64,000 bases of DNA from Thermanaerothrix solaris (GCF_032334255.1 NZ_JAUHMF010000001.1:992001-1056000); one strand, 5' to 3'; shown: positions 17,855 through 27,547, numbered from the stretch's first letter. The notes: generated by a model from the letters alone, not told the origin. Made by a program: numbers and translations.

Positions 17855-18607
17855 TTACTGCTGCTTGGCTTCGGCCTGCTTAGCCACCGCTTCCGCCGCG
17901 GCGCGCACGGTCTCCTCATCGGCCAGGTAGCGCCGCGAAATGACCTTGAGGTCTTTATCCAAGGAATAGGCTAATGGAATACCGGTGGGAATGTTGAGTT
18001 CAGGTATATCTTGGTCGGAAATGTTATCCAGATATTTCACCAGTGCCCGCAGGCTGTTGCCATGTGCTACAATCAACACTCGCTGACCTGCCTGAAGGCG
18101 TGGAGCAATTTTCTCGTGCCAGTAAGGCAGTACACGCTCAAGGGTCATCTTCAGGGATTCGCATGCCGGCAGCAGTTTTGGATCCACATGCTTATAGCGC
18201 GGGTCAAAGCGAGGATGCCGTGGGTCATCCCAATCGAGAGGTGGCGGAGGAACATCATAACTACGGCGCCAGAGATGGACTTGCTCTTTGCCATATTTAA
18301 GGGTCATCTCGGCTTTGTTCAGACCCTGCAGTGCCCCGTAGTGCCGTTCGTTCAATTGCCAGGCAATTTCATAGGGCAAATACATCAAGTCCATCTCATC
18401 CAGAATGATCCACAGAGTGCGAATGGCGCGCTTTAGCACCGAGGTGAATGCGATATCAAACTCAAATTTTTCCGCCAGCAACTGCCGCCCAGCCCAGCGT
18501 GCTTCTTCTTTCCCCTGCTCAGTCAGGTCAACATCGGTCCAACCGGTAAAACGGTTTTCCATATTCCAAACGCTCTGCCCATGACGCACGAGTACTAGAT
18601 TCTCCAT
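17855..18607 (-). CDS. gpmA: 2,3-bisphosphoglycerate-dependent phosphoglycerate mutase
   Basis: 250 aa glycolytic enzyme interconverting 3- and 2-phosphoglycerate. It has the phosphohistidine motif LVRHGQSVWN near the N-terminus, NRFTGWTDVDLTEQG, ERHYGALQGLNKAE and the second catalytic His in IVAHGNSLRALVKYL. Length fits the dimeric/tetrameric dPGM family. The start at 18607 was chosen over a longer frame because the family begins right before LVLVRHG and a AGGAGAGG site lies upstream. A possible Rex-binding site sits in its promoter. Confidence 0.95.
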   Translation of the reverse strand: MENLVLVRHGQSVWNMENRFTGWTDVDLTEQGKEEARWAGRQLLAEKFEFDIAFTSVLKRAIRTLWIILDEMDLMYLPYEIAWQLNERHYGALQGLNKAEMTLKYGKEQVHLWRRSYDVPPPPLDWDDPRHPRFDPRYKHVDPKLLPACESLKMTLERVLPYWHEKIAPRLQAGQRVLIVAHGNSLRALVKYLDNISDQDIPELNIPTGIPLAYSLDKDLKVISRRYLADEETVRAAAEAVAKQAEAKQQ

Positions 18608-18659
18608 TTCTACACCTCTCCTTTCCGGCCTAAGATTAGGATAAGCACCCTGTAATTGC

Positions 18660-18687
18660 TCGTGAAAATTTACACAAAACAATTATA
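18660..18687 (-). promoter_or_regulatory. gpmA promoter -10 with Rex-box-like operator
   Basis: On the minus strand a TATAAT (18687-18682) is followed 4 bases later by an 18-base inverted repeat (18677-18660) reading TTGTGTAAATTTTCACGA. It agrees with the Rex consensus TTGTGAA-N4-TTCACAA at 12 of 14 defined positions. Placement over the likely transcription start would give NADH-sensitive repression. No good -35 was found at 16-18 bases. Confidence 0.6.
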
Positions 18688-18814
18688 CTTCAAAAACCGA
18701 TCCATTGGCTTAGATTTTACCGCGATTCTTTTCTCTTGACGGCCCTAAATCCACACTCATCACCGATTTCGATTACAATCAAGGCTCAGAATGATCTGCA
18801 AATAAGGGCTTATT

Positions 18815-19606
18815 ATGTTTGTTTTCCTTTCAAAGTTCCTGCCCCTTTTTGTTTATCCGCTTGGACTGGCATGCGTACTCTTGATCCTGGCGCTCATCCG
18901 TTCATCAACGCGGATAAGGTCATACCTTATTTCCGGTGCACTTATTCTCCTCTGGTTGGGTGGCAACCGCTGGGTCGCCTACAGTCTGGCGCGTTCCCTT
19001 GAATGGCGCTACTTGCCGCCAGACGAGATTCCCCCAGCTGAAGCCATTGTCGTTCTGGGCGGCGGTACCGAAGCCCCATCTTATCCCCGTTTGTTTGTCG
19101 AGGTCAATGGCGCCGGTGACCGCGTTATTTTCGCTGCCCGCCTTTATAAACAAGGGAAAGCACCCTTCATCTTGCTCAGCGGCGGCTATATCACCTGGCT
19201 GAGCCAGCGCGGTAGTACTCCAGCGGAAGAGATGGCCGATCTCTTGACCCTGATAGGTATCCCCTCAGAGGCTTTATGGTTACAACCCCATTCTCAGAAC
19301 ACCCACGAAGACGCTGTCTTCTCGGCTGAAATCTTGCGCCAAAAAGGCGTTCACCGCATTATTTTAGTCACATCCGCCCAGCACATGCCGCGCTCGGTAG
19401 CCTTATTTAAACATCAGGGTTTTGAGGTCATCCCTGCCCCCACCGATTTCAACGTGACCGAAAACACCTGGCGCGATCTCTGGCGCTTTGACCCACCCAG
19501 CCTATTGATCAACCTGTTGCCCACCGCCGATAACTTAGGCTTAACCACCAGCAGTCTCAAGGAGTACCTGGGTTTGCTGATCTATCGTCTTCAAGGTTGG
19601 CTCTAG
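18815..19606 (+). CDS. YdcF/ElyC family (DUF218) membrane protein
   Basis: 263 aa. Two N-terminal membrane helices (FLPLFVYPLGLACVLLILAL and YLISGALILLWLGGN) precede a DUF218 domain with AIVVLGGG, PFILLSGG, ESTR-like SQNTHEDAVFSAEIL, and ILVTSAQHMPRSVALFKHQGF. ElyC in E. coli is tied to peptidoglycan precursor and undecaprenyl-carrier metabolism. The role here is inferred from the family only. Convergent with the lycopene cyclase gene, with only 3 bases between them. Confidence 0.87.
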   Translation: MFVFLSKFLPLFVYPLGLACVLLILALIRSSTRIRSYLISGALILLWLGGNRWVAYSLARSLEWRYLPPDEIPPAEAIVVLGGGTEAPSYPRLFVEVNGAGDRVIFAARLYKQGKAPFILLSGGYITWLSQRGSTPAEEMADLLTLIGIPSEALWLQPHSQNTHEDAVFSAEILRQKGVHRIILVTSAQHMPRSVALFKHQGFEVIPAPTDFNVTENTWRDLWRFDPPSLLINLLPTADNLGLTTSSLKEYLGLLIYRLQGWL

Positions 19607-19609
19607 CAG

Positions 19610-20848
19610 TTAGAGACGTTGTGCGATATACACCCGCCACAATGCCTGTAAAAATGGCCCAGGTGGTAAAGAAGCTAAAACTTGCAAACACTCCCCCCAA
19701 CTGGCTTGCTCATCCAGGAAGCGAAAGATTCTCCAAGCCGGATTATTGCGGAACAACTGCATGAAGATATCCGCCATTCGATCGCCATGGCGCGACATGA
19801 CCTGCAGCATAATCCGATCAAAGACGTGAAATCGCCTTGGTACTCGGGAAAGCGCAAAGGGATGACCACGGGTAATCAGTGAACGGACAATGGCCGCGCT
19901 ATCGGCCTGGATGCGCATAAACGCATAACCACTGGAAGGCTTGACCAATCCACCTTTGGTACCAATGTTTAAAATACGATGCCCGACCCTGCGCGCAAAA
20001 GGGTGGTCGGTCATCGGGATGATTCCTCGCTCCTGTTCAAGGATGCGATAGCCCTGCACCCGGAGCACCTCTTGGAGATACATTCGCAGAGCCTCATCAT
20101 AAGCCTGATCGTCCAAAAGTGCAGCAGAGAAGAGAGTATATTCCACCAAAGCCTGGTTGGTGCTCCAGGGCAGGACGTACATAAACCGCATGGCACCGTC
20201 TTGCGGGGTGCGGAAATCAAATAGCGTTCCTTGGCCTGGGTCAAAGATGGCTCGATCAGTTTCAATCACCCAGCCCTTAAAGTGCTGCCATAGATAATGA
20301 TAGCGCTGGGGTTGGGGCTTCCAGGACGAAAATGAAAACGTGCTATCAAAGCCCCACCCACCCCGATGCTCACGCCCCTCAACTACCACCGTGACCCCAT
20401 CGGCGTCCTGGTTGACCGCCTCAATTTCACCCTGAATAAATGTCACGTTTGCATACTTTTTCAGTTCCGAGAGGATGAAACGATAATAATCTGCGCCACG
20501 GATCATGTGATAGGTATAATCGCCCAGATCCAAGTCTAGCCGTTCTTTCCAATGGATCACGCTTAACTGCGGCCAAGAATGAAAATAAATCGGCTCAAAC
20601 ACCTCGGTACGGCGACTCCAAAAACACCATGTGCGATCATTACGGTTTTTTTCTTCCCTGTCCACGATCAGGATACGCCGATCACTGAGCGGGCTCTGCA
20701 CCATATGATAAGCCAGCGATAACCCCGCCGCCCCTGCCCCAAGGATGACATAATCATATGGTTTCGTAACGTCCGATGGTAGATGAGATGCCATATAAAT
20801 AGATTTTACCCTTTTGAGCAGTACTTCAGGGCGATCAAGGTTGTACAC
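19610..20848 (-). CDS. Lycopene cyclase family FAD-dependent protein (CrtY/CrtL type)
   Basis: 412 aa from a GTG start with GGAG 8 bases upstream. An ATG at 20794 (394 aa) would also fit. Dinucleotide-binding motif YDYVILGAGAAGLSLAYHM, then the family features WCFWSRR, FDSTFSFSSW, FLYVLP-like MRFMYVLPWSTNQALVEYT, IPMTDHPFARRVGHRILNIGTKGGLVKPSSGYAF. It would cyclise the ends of lycopene to beta-ionone rings. No other carotenoid gene is nearby, so its pathway partners must be elsewhere. Confidence 0.85.
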   Translation of the reverse strand: MYNLDRPEVLLKRVKSIYMASHLPSDVTKPYDYVILGAGAAGLSLAYHMVQSPLSDRRILIVDREEKNRNDRTWCFWSRRTEVFEPIYFHSWPQLSVIHWKERLDLDLGDYTYHMIRGADYYRFILSELKKYANVTFIQGEIEAVNQDADGVTVVVEGREHRGGWGFDSTFSFSSWKPQPQRYHYLWQHFKGWVIETDRAIFDPGQGTLFDFRTPQDGAMRFMYVLPWSTNQALVEYTLFSAALLDDQAYDEALRMYLQEVLRVQGYRILEQERGIIPMTDHPFARRVGHRILNIGTKGGLVKPSSGYAFMRIQADSAAIVRSLITRGHPFALSRVPRRFHVFDRIMLQVMSRHGDRMADIFMQLFRNNPAWRIFRFLDEQASWGECLQVLASLPPGPFLQALWRVYIAQRL

Positions 20849-20877
20849 CTATCAAACTCCGGGATCTTTAACATAAA

Positions 20878-20904
20878 GCGGGTCAGGGTTTATGCCTGAC
20901 CCGC
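20878..20904 (-). terminator. Terminator after the molybdenum hydroxylase gene
   Basis: Perfect 10-bp stem (GCGGGTCAGG / CCTGACCCGC) with a 7-base loop. Read on the minus strand it is followed by TTTATGTT, so it most likely ends the long transport/hydroxylase operon. Confidence 0.7.
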
Positions 20905-20927
20905 CTTCAGTGTGCCCACTGGTTGCG

Positions 20928-23732
20928 TCAACAGTTATTGAGGGCTTTGCAAATCATTTCTTGATCCACCGGCAAGCGATCCACCCGCACACCCACCGCA
21001 TTATAAATGGCATTTGTGATAGCAGCAGGTGTTGGGATCAACACAATTTCCCCCACTCCCTTGGCCCCGTAAGGGCCTTCTTCCACAGGATGTTCCACCA
21101 CAAACGAGATAATCTCAGGGGTGTGAACGATGGAAGGGGTGCGATACCGCGCCAAGCGATCCGTTACAACATGTCCCTCTTTGACGATAAAGTTCTCGGT
21201 CAGGGCATGTCCGATGCCCATGATTGCACCACCTTCAATCTGTCCACGCAAGCCTAAGGGGTTGATGGCATACCCGACATCATTGGCGATGATCATGCGC
21301 AACACCTTTACCTCACCAGTGCGGGTATTGACCTCCACCTCCGCCGCCTGCGCCGCAAATGAGAAGGCGAAATGCATATCCCCACCTTCACCCAGCGGGC
21401 GTGTTGCAGGCGCCCAATAAGTATAGGAGGTGACCGGCGGCCGACCGCTCGCCAACATTTCCTCCGCTACCTGCTGCAAGGACAAAGTATGACCGTTGAT
21501 TTGAGCCAGCCCCTCAACGAAGCGAATTTGCTCCGGTGGCACATCGTAGCGCTCAGAAAGTTCGCTGGTGAGCAATTCCTTAAGCGCACGCGCCGCGTAG
21601 CGCACGGCATTTCCGGTCACAAAGGTCTGACGCGAGGCTGTCGTTGGTCCGCCATCCGGCGTCAAATCGGTGTCCATAAGTAGCACATCAATGCGCTTGG
21701 GCGATTGGTTCAATTCTTCGGCGGCGATCAATTGTAATACCGTTGGGAGGCCCTGTCCTAATTCCGCCGATGAGGTGCGCACCTGGAACGTGCCATCACG
21801 GCGTAACTCTACCTCAGCGCCAGCTTTGTCCGGAGCACCACCACCCAGACCGGTGTTCTTATACCCTACCGCAAACCCCCATGCCCGCACCAAATGGGGT
21901 GCGCCTGGCACCGGTTTGGGCGCAAAAGGATTGGGACCACCTAAGCGGCGCATTTCTGCCTCTACCTTCTCAATGCACTCTAACAACCCCACGCTCTGAC
22001 GCAACACCTGGCCGGTATTGGTAACACTGCCGACCCGCAAGGCATTTTTGCGCCGCAATTCGACCGGGTCTATCCCCAAGCGTTCGGCCAACATATCCAT
22101 GATGCTCTCAATCGCAAACGCCGACTGCATCACCCCAAAACCGCGAAACGCCCCAGCGGGGGGATTATTCGTGTACATGGCATAGCAGTCCGCTTTAACA
22201 TGGGGGACTTCATACGGCCCAGAGGAGTGCGTGGTTGCCCGCGTCATCACCTTCTCGCCTAACGACGCATAAGCACCGGTGTCACCGTAGAGTTCGGTTT
22301 CCACGGCCGTCAACCGTCCGTCTAATTTTGCTCCTACTTTGACCCGAATCTGGGTGGCGTGGCGTTTGGGATGAACGATGAGTGATTCGTGACGATCAAA
22401 GAGCAATTTAACCGGTCGGCCAGTGGCATGGGCCAAAAGTGCAGCATGGATTTGCCCTGCAATATCTTCCTTACCGCCAAAGCCACCCCCCATCAATTGA
22501 CCAACCACATGTACCCGCGATTCCGGCCAGCCCAACGCACGAGCAATCTGCTGACGATCCGCATAGGGAATTTGAGAACCCACATACACTTCCATCCGTC
22601 CATCCGGGGTCGGACGGGCAATGCTGCACTCTGGCTCCAAAAAGGCATGATCGTGCATCGGGGTGAAAAAGGTGTGCTCAAGGATGACATCTGCTTCGGC
22701 AAATCCTTGCTCAACATCCCCTTTACGCACCTTGATGTGTTTGAGGAGATTACCGTTGGGGTGAATCTTGGGCGCATCTGGTTGAGCCGCCTGCACCGGG
22801 TCAGTGATCACCGGTAACGGCTCAAATTCCACCTCAATGAGATCCAACGCCTGGGTGGCAATTTCGCGAGTTTCGGCGGCCACTATTGCAATCGCATCCC
22901 CCACGTAACGCACCCGTTCCCCTACCCCTACCATAATCGGCCAGTCATAAATCACCAAACCGTGATTACGCTCACCTGGGATATCCTCTGCTGTCAGCAC
23001 CGCAACCACGCCGGGCAAAGCCTTGGCCTTGCTCACATCAATGCGTTTGACAATCGCTGAGGGCACCATTGCCCGCTTGACGCGCGCGTGGAGCATCCCC
23101 TCGAACTGCAAATCATCGGTGTACTTCGCTCGCCCGGTAACTTTGGCCACGGCATCTGGGCGTGGGTGAACATTGCCTACATACTTGCCCGGCTTCGCAG
23201 CAGGGGGGATCTGCGGCGCCTCTACCGGTGTCCCGGTTTTCATTGCCTTAGCCGCCGCCTTGATGGCTTGAAGAATAGACGGATAAGCCCCACAGCGGCA
23301 CAATGTGTCTTTAAGCGCCGTTTTGATATCCTCATCACTGGGTTCGGGCTTACGCAGAAGCAGGGCATAAGATGTCATGATCTGACCCGGGGTACAAAAG
23401 CCGCACTGCAATGCGCCGTACTTGATAAAGGCTTCCTGGAGAGGATGAAGCGCTTCTTCTGAGGGCGATTTTTGCCCCCAATCCACCATCTTGGCCAGGC
23501 CTTCAATCGTTAGGACATGTTTGCCCTGCACACGTACCGCCGGATAGGAACATGAGAGCACCGGCTCCCCATCCACCAACACCGTGCAAGCCCCGCATTC
23601 CATTTCATTGCAACCAATTTTGGTGCCGGTCAATCCCAGGCGATACCGCAACAAGTCCGAGAGCATCTCTCCCGGTACAACGGGCAGATCCACTTCTTGC
23701 CCATTTACCCATAAATGTAACCGCTCGTTCAT
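20928..23732 (-). CDS. Xanthine dehydrogenase/aldehyde oxidoreductase family protein, 2Fe-2S plus molybdopterin fusion
   Basis: 934 aa. The N-terminal 160 or so residues hold the two 2Fe-2S clusters (GCNEMECGACTVLVDGEPVLSC and CGFCTPGQ..LCRCGAYP). The rest is the large molybdopterin subunit (GRAKYTDDL, QLMGGGFGGKED, AFRGFGVMQ, SSAELGQGL, and the C-terminal GPYGAKGVGE carrying the usual catalytic Glu). The domain order matches Desulfovibrio-type Mop rather than the separate CoxS/CoxL chains. It overlaps the FAD-subunit gene by four bases. Together they oxidise an aldehyde or N-heterocycle such as a purine. The transporter upstream favours a purine-like substrate (inference). Confidence 0.9.
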   Translation of the reverse strand: MNERLHLWVNGQEVDLPVVPGEMLSDLLRYRLGLTGTKIGCNEMECGACTVLVDGEPVLSCSYPAVRVQGKHVLTIEGLAKMVDWGQKSPSEEALHPLQEAFIKYGALQCGFCTPGQIMTSYALLLRKPEPSDEDIKTALKDTLCRCGAYPSILQAIKAAAKAMKTGTPVEAPQIPPAAKPGKYVGNVHPRPDAVAKVTGRAKYTDDLQFEGMLHARVKRAMVPSAIVKRIDVSKAKALPGVVAVLTAEDIPGERNHGLVIYDWPIMVGVGERVRYVGDAIAIVAAETREIATQALDLIEVEFEPLPVITDPVQAAQPDAPKIHPNGNLLKHIKVRKGDVEQGFAEADVILEHTFFTPMHDHAFLEPECSIARPTPDGRMEVYVGSQIPYADRQQIARALGWPESRVHVVGQLMGGGFGGKEDIAGQIHAALLAHATGRPVKLLFDRHESLIVHPKRHATQIRVKVGAKLDGRLTAVETELYGDTGAYASLGEKVMTRATTHSSGPYEVPHVKADCYAMYTNNPPAGAFRGFGVMQSAFAIESIMDMLAERLGIDPVELRRKNALRVGSVTNTGQVLRQSVGLLECIEKVEAEMRRLGGPNPFAPKPVPGAPHLVRAWGFAVGYKNTGLGGGAPDKAGAEVELRRDGTFQVRTSSAELGQGLPTVLQLIAAEELNQSPKRIDVLLMDTDLTPDGGPTTASRQTFVTGNAVRYAARALKELLTSELSERYDVPPEQIRFVEGLAQINGHTLSLQQVAEEMLASGRPPVTSYTYWAPATRPLGEGGDMHFAFSFAAQAAEVEVNTRTGEVKVLRMIIANDVGYAINPLGLRGQIEGGAIMGIGHALTENFIVKEGHVVTDRLARYRTPSIVHTPEIISFVVEHPVEEGPYGAKGVGEIVLIPTPAAITNAIYNAVGVRVDRLPVDQEMICKALNNC

Positions 23733-24625
23733 ACCGCCTCCACCACCGAAGGTTCCAGGGTACGTTGCCAGGCTTTTATGACCACTTCTTCCAATAAGAC
23801 ACCACTCAGGTGATAACGATATTCTGCGCTGGCGCGCATTGGGCTACTGCGAAATCGAATCGTCTCACGGATCGCCTGTCGGGCTAAAGCAAACGCCTTC
23901 TCATCGCATTGCCGCCCTTTGAAGGCATCCTCCACTGCCACGGCCCGGCGTGGCACCGGGCCAGATGGACCAATGGCAATCCGAATATCCTTGATGATAT
24001 CCTCATCCCGCTCAATCCAAACCGCGGTATTGAGGATAGGTAATGCCACACCTTGAGGTCGCATCACCCGCCCAAAAGCCGACGCCTGATAAGGTCGGCG
24101 CAGAGGGACGTGAAACCCAACCAGGATCTCCCGCCGCAAATCCAACGCGGTTTGTCCCGGCCCTTTGAAAAGATTTTCCAAAGGCTCCAAACGTCGCCCC
24201 TCCAGGCTGGCAACCTCAGCCCGCGCATCCAGGGCCAGCAAAGCGATCATGCCATCTGCCGCCGGCAAGGCATGGGCTACGTTTCCCCCCAAAGTAGCCG
24301 AATTGCGCACCTGTGGGCCGCCAATCTGACCGCATGCCTCCGCTACCGCCAGCGCATGATAACGCACCAGCGGTGATTCGGCGATCTGGCTTACCGGTAC
24401 CGCAGCTCCAATGAAAAGATATTCCTTGCTTTCTTCCAGCCTTTTCAGTTCGGGGATATGTGTGATGTCAACCAGCGTGTGAACCGGCTCGTGCTCCCCC
24501 TGCTGGATTTCCAACAGCAGGTCAGTTCCACCCGCCACCGGTAGGGCGGGCTCAGGAGCACTACTCAGGACGTGTAAGGCTTCCTCAATCGAATAAACCA
24601 GAACATAGTTGTTCCAAAAGCGCAT
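23729..24625 (-). CDS. Molybdenum hydroxylase FAD-binding subunit (CoxM/XdhB-like)
   Basis: 298 aa electron-transfer subunit. It has the FAD-binding motifs PVAGGTDLLLEIQQG (about 30-44) and IGGPQVRNSATLGGNVAHALPAADG, and a C-terminal CO-dehydrogenase-flavoprotein domain (ILNTAVWIERDEDIIKDIRIAIGPSGPVPRRA). The ATG at 24625 (MRFWNNYV) was chosen because the family starts there. The gene runs into the hydroxylase gene by an ATGA overlap. It lies 121 bases after the transporter ATPase gene. Confidence 0.9.
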   Translation of the reverse strand: MRFWNNYVLVYSIEEALHVLSSAPEPALPVAGGTDLLLEIQQGEHEPVHTLVDITHIPELKRLEESKEYLFIGAAVPVSQIAESPLVRYHALAVAEACGQIGGPQVRNSATLGGNVAHALPAADGMIALLALDARAEVASLEGRRLEPLENLFKGPGQTALDLRREILVGFHVPLRRPYQASAFGRVMRPQGVALPILNTAVWIERDEDIIKDIRIAIGPSGPVPRRAVAVEDAFKGRQCDEKAFALARQAIRETIRFRSSPMRASAEYRYHLSGVLLEEVVIKAWQRTLEPSVVEAV

Positions 24626-24746
24626 AGGATCGGTGGACTCCTTTCGTTTGACGGCGGCACTTTTCGACGGGCTCACCGGCCCGACGCCGACAGCCACCCG
24701 AGAGACTGCCGACCACCGATTCCTGAGATTTGGGGTTGTTTATTTA

Positions 24747-26339
24747 TTATAGACGAATTTTCTCCAAATGGTGCTGCCCTCCTTCACGCACGCCAGCCAT
24801 CATCAGCCCCAATTGTTCTGCGGTCGCGCTTGGACCATCCACGATGCCGACAATTTCGCCCTCATAGATGACCGCAATGCGATCCGAAAGGGCACGAATT
24901 TCATCCAGGTCTTCCGAAATCAAAAGAATTGCCGTCCCTGCCTGGCGTTGCTCGAGCAGACGTTGGTGGATATACTCGGTGGCGCCAATATCTACCCCAC
25001 GCGTGGGCTGTGAGGCGATTAAAACTTTTGGTCGTCGCGAGAGTTCACGGGCCAAAATAAGTTTTTGAATGTTTCCACCCGAAAGGTTCTTGACCGGGGT
25101 ATCCACCGAGGGTGTTTTGACATTATATTCATTGACCAGCCGACCTGAAACCTCACGAATGGCGTTAAAGTTCAAAAATATGTTGCGCGAAAACGGTGGT
25201 TTATGGTGGTCCTCAAGGATCAAATTATCCGCCACACTAAATTCTTTGATGGTGCCATCGCGCAGTCGCTCTTCCGGGATATAAGATTGGCCCAATGCAA
25301 TCCGCACTCCGGGTGGTTCATGGGTGACATCCTGCCCGCAAAGCAAAATGCGCCCCGCTTTTACCGGGCGCAACCCTGCTAACGCCTCCGCCAATTCACG
25401 CTGACCGTTGCCCGAAACCCCGGCCAGCCCCAAAATCTCACCCGCACGCACCTCAAGTGAAATACCGCGCACAGCATCTTGTCCACGATCGCCACCCACG
25501 ACGAGATTCTCGATCGCCAACCGTACCTCACCTAACTGTGCTGTCGGGCGTTCATACTGCAAAATGACCGGGCGGCCGACCATCATTTGGGCCAATTCAA
25601 TTTTATTGGTTTCCTTGGTAGGACGCGATCCCACCACTCGCCCATCTCGCAACACGGTCACCCGATCACTGATGGCCAATACCTCATGCAGTTTGTGTGA
25701 GATAAAAATCAATGCATGCCCATTCTGAGCCATCTGGCGCAAGGTGCGGAAGAGATCCTCGACCTCCTGAGGAGTGAGCACTGCCGTAGGCTCGTCAAGG
25801 ATCAGCAATGCTGCGCCGCGATAGAGGGCTTTAATGATCTCCACACGCTGTTGCTCTCCGACTGCCAATTGCCACACATAGGCCTTGGGATCAACCTTTA
25901 AGCCGTATTGCTCGCTCAACTCACGAATGCGTTTTTCTACGCGGTCCAGGTCTAACAAAATCCCGCGCGAAGATTTCAAACCCAGGGCAACGTTTTCAAC
26001 TACCGTCAATGATGGCACCAGCATAAAGTGCTGGTGGATCATGCCTATTCCGGCGCGGATTGCGTCTTGGGGGGAATTAAAATGTTGTTCCACCCCGTTG
26101 ATCAGAATTTTGCCCGCATCAGGGCGGTACAACCCATATAATTGGCGCATTAGTGTGGTTTTACCCGCACCATTTTCGCCCAGCAAGGCATGAATCTCGC
26201 CCGCGCGAACGTCAAAATCCACATGATCATTAGCCAGCACGCCCGGAAAGCGCTTGACAATACCAATCATGCGCATTTCTTCAATGCGCGCATGGCCTGT
26301 AGGCAAACGACCATCAAGACCAATCGTCTGAGTGCTCAT
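24747..26339 (-). CDS. BMP-type nucleoside/simple-sugar ABC transporter ATP-binding protein
   Basis: 530 aa with two nucleotide-binding domains in one chain. Domain 1 has Walker A GENGAGKTT, signature VGEQQR and Walker B LLILDEPTAVLTPQE. Domain 2 has the degenerate Walker A region VSGNGQRELAEALAGL, signature LSGGNIQK and the tail of a Walker B (VLIASQPTRGVDIGA). This is the RbsA/NupO type that works with BMP-family binding proteins. A TTG at 26351 could be an alternative start. Confidence 0.93.
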   Translation of the reverse strand: MSTQTIGLDGRLPTGHARIEEMRMIGIVKRFPGVLANDHVDFDVRAGEIHALLGENGAGKTTLMRQLYGLYRPDAGKILINGVEQHFNSPQDAIRAGIGMIHQHFMLVPSLTVVENVALGLKSSRGILLDLDRVEKRIRELSEQYGLKVDPKAYVWQLAVGEQQRVEIIKALYRGAALLILDEPTAVLTPQEVEDLFRTLRQMAQNGHALIFISHKLHEVLAISDRVTVLRDGRVVGSRPTKETNKIELAQMMVGRPVILQYERPTAQLGEVRLAIENLVVGGDRGQDAVRGISLEVRAGEILGLAGVSGNGQRELAEALAGLRPVKAGRILLCGQDVTHEPPGVRIALGQSYIPEERLRDGTIKEFSVADNLILEDHHKPPFSRNIFLNFNAIREVSGRLVNEYNVKTPSVDTPVKNLSGGNIQKLILARELSRRPKVLIASQPTRGVDIGATEYIHQRLLEQRQAGTAILLISEDLDEIRALSDRIAVIYEGEIVGIVDGPSATAEQLGLMMAGVREGGQHHLEKIRL

Positions 26340-26374
26340 CCTCACCCGCAATCCATTTCATTCAATCCCGGGGT

Positions 26375-26401
26375 GGGTGCGACCCTGGAGGGGCCGCACC
26401 C
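26375..26401 (-). terminator. Intercistronic hairpin after the BMP-family binding-protein gene
   Basis: 7-bp stem GGGTGCG / CGCACCC with further pairing CCC/GGG inside, located between the binding-protein stop and the ATPase start. No T-run on the minus strand. It probably protects the upstream mRNA or lowers downstream expression. Confidence 0.55.
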
Positions 26402-26419
26402 GCACAACGACAAAACCTT

Positions 26420-27439
26420 TTAGTAGGGCAACGGTTTGATTGTACCGTCAATGATGCCCTTGATCACCTCATCAGCCTTCGCCTTGATCTCTGCTGGCAC
26501 CGGCACGCGGTCATTGTATTTGATGGTCAAACCACCATTTGCAAGGGTCAAGGTGTAAGCCACACCACCCAACGTGCCAGCCTTGCGCTTGGCGATCATG
26601 TCCTTGATGATGCCAGTGTAATCGTAAACCTGGTTGGCAACGACGATATCCGGACCAAGGCTGGTCTGATCCCATTGCTGACCGAACCACTTGGCGCCCT
26701 TCTCCTTTGCCACACCAATGGCACCCACCACCGACTGCGATGAGCCGGTCAGCATATCCGCACCCGCTGCAATGTGGGTCTCCGCCGCCGCAGCCATCAG
26801 CGAAACATCCGAGAACGAACCGGTGTAAGTCACCTGAACCTTCACGTCCGGTCGTGCTTGCTCGGCTCCGTACTTGAAACCATCCACATAGGTCTTGGCA
26901 TCACCAGCCTCTACCGGGCCGCACACGCCGAGGACGCCGGTCTTAGACATCAACGCAGCGATGGTGCCCAACACATAGCCACCCTGTTCCGCGGCCGGGT
27001 TGTAAGCAAAAACGTTCTTAATCCCTTGATCCGCAAAGGTATCCGTTGCCGTACCCCAGGCAAAACTTGTGTTGGGGAATTCCGGCGCGATCTGTGCCAC
27101 CGAGGTTCCATATTGAGAACCATGAGCAATCACAATATCGTACCCTTGAGAGGCATAATCACGGATCGCTGCTGCGGCATCCGGCACCTTAAACATGTTT
27201 TCCGAGTAAGCGATTTCCATCTTGGATGGGCCACCCATTTCCTGTTGCACCTTGACCAGTGCCTCATACATGCCCTGGCTAAATGCCATATCCGTGATTG
27301 AAGAGGGCATAACAATGGCCACGCGGAGTGGTTTTTCAGGTGCTTGAGTTGGGGTTGGCGTCGCTGCTGGCGCGCATGCGCTGAGGAATAAAGCGACCAA
27401 AACGACCAGCATGAGCAAGCGAGAGAACACAGACTTCAT
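26420..27439 (-). CDS. BMP family ABC transporter substrate-binding lipoprotein
   Basis: 339 aa lipoprotein: signal peptide with lipobox LSAC (Cys about 21), then a Thr/Pro linker, then a PnrA/Med-like periplasmic-binding fold (VAIVMPSSITDMAFSQGMYEAL, YDIVIAHGSQYGTSVAQIAPEFP, NPAAEQGGYVLGTIAALMSKTG, TGSSQSVVGAIGVAKEKG). PnrA relatives bind purine nucleosides. Aromatic stacking residues for a base cannot be placed without alignment. Its gene sits between the permeases and the ATPase. Confidence 0.9.
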   Translation of the reverse strand: MKSVFSRLLMLVVLVALFLSACAPAATPTPTQAPEKPLRVAIVMPSSITDMAFSQGMYEALVKVQQEMGGPSKMEIAYSENMFKVPDAAAAIRDYASQGYDIVIAHGSQYGTSVAQIAPEFPNTSFAWGTATDTFADQGIKNVFAYNPAAEQGGYVLGTIAALMSKTGVLGVCGPVEAGDAKTYVDGFKYGAEQARPDVKVQVTYTGSFSDVSLMAAAAETHIAAGADMLTGSSQSVVGAIGVAKEKGAKWFGQQWDQTSLGPDIVVANQVYDYTGIIKDMIAKRKAGTLGGVAYTLTLANGGLTIKYNDRVPVPAEIKAKADEVIKGIIDGTIKPLPY

Positions 27440-27547
27440 GGTTTCACCTCCTGAGTGGTTCGGAAAAAGGTTTGACAGGTCAATTCATACCGGCTTAAGC
27501 GACTTGACTTCTCCTCCTACCTAATTAGAATAAACCACCTCCTTCCA

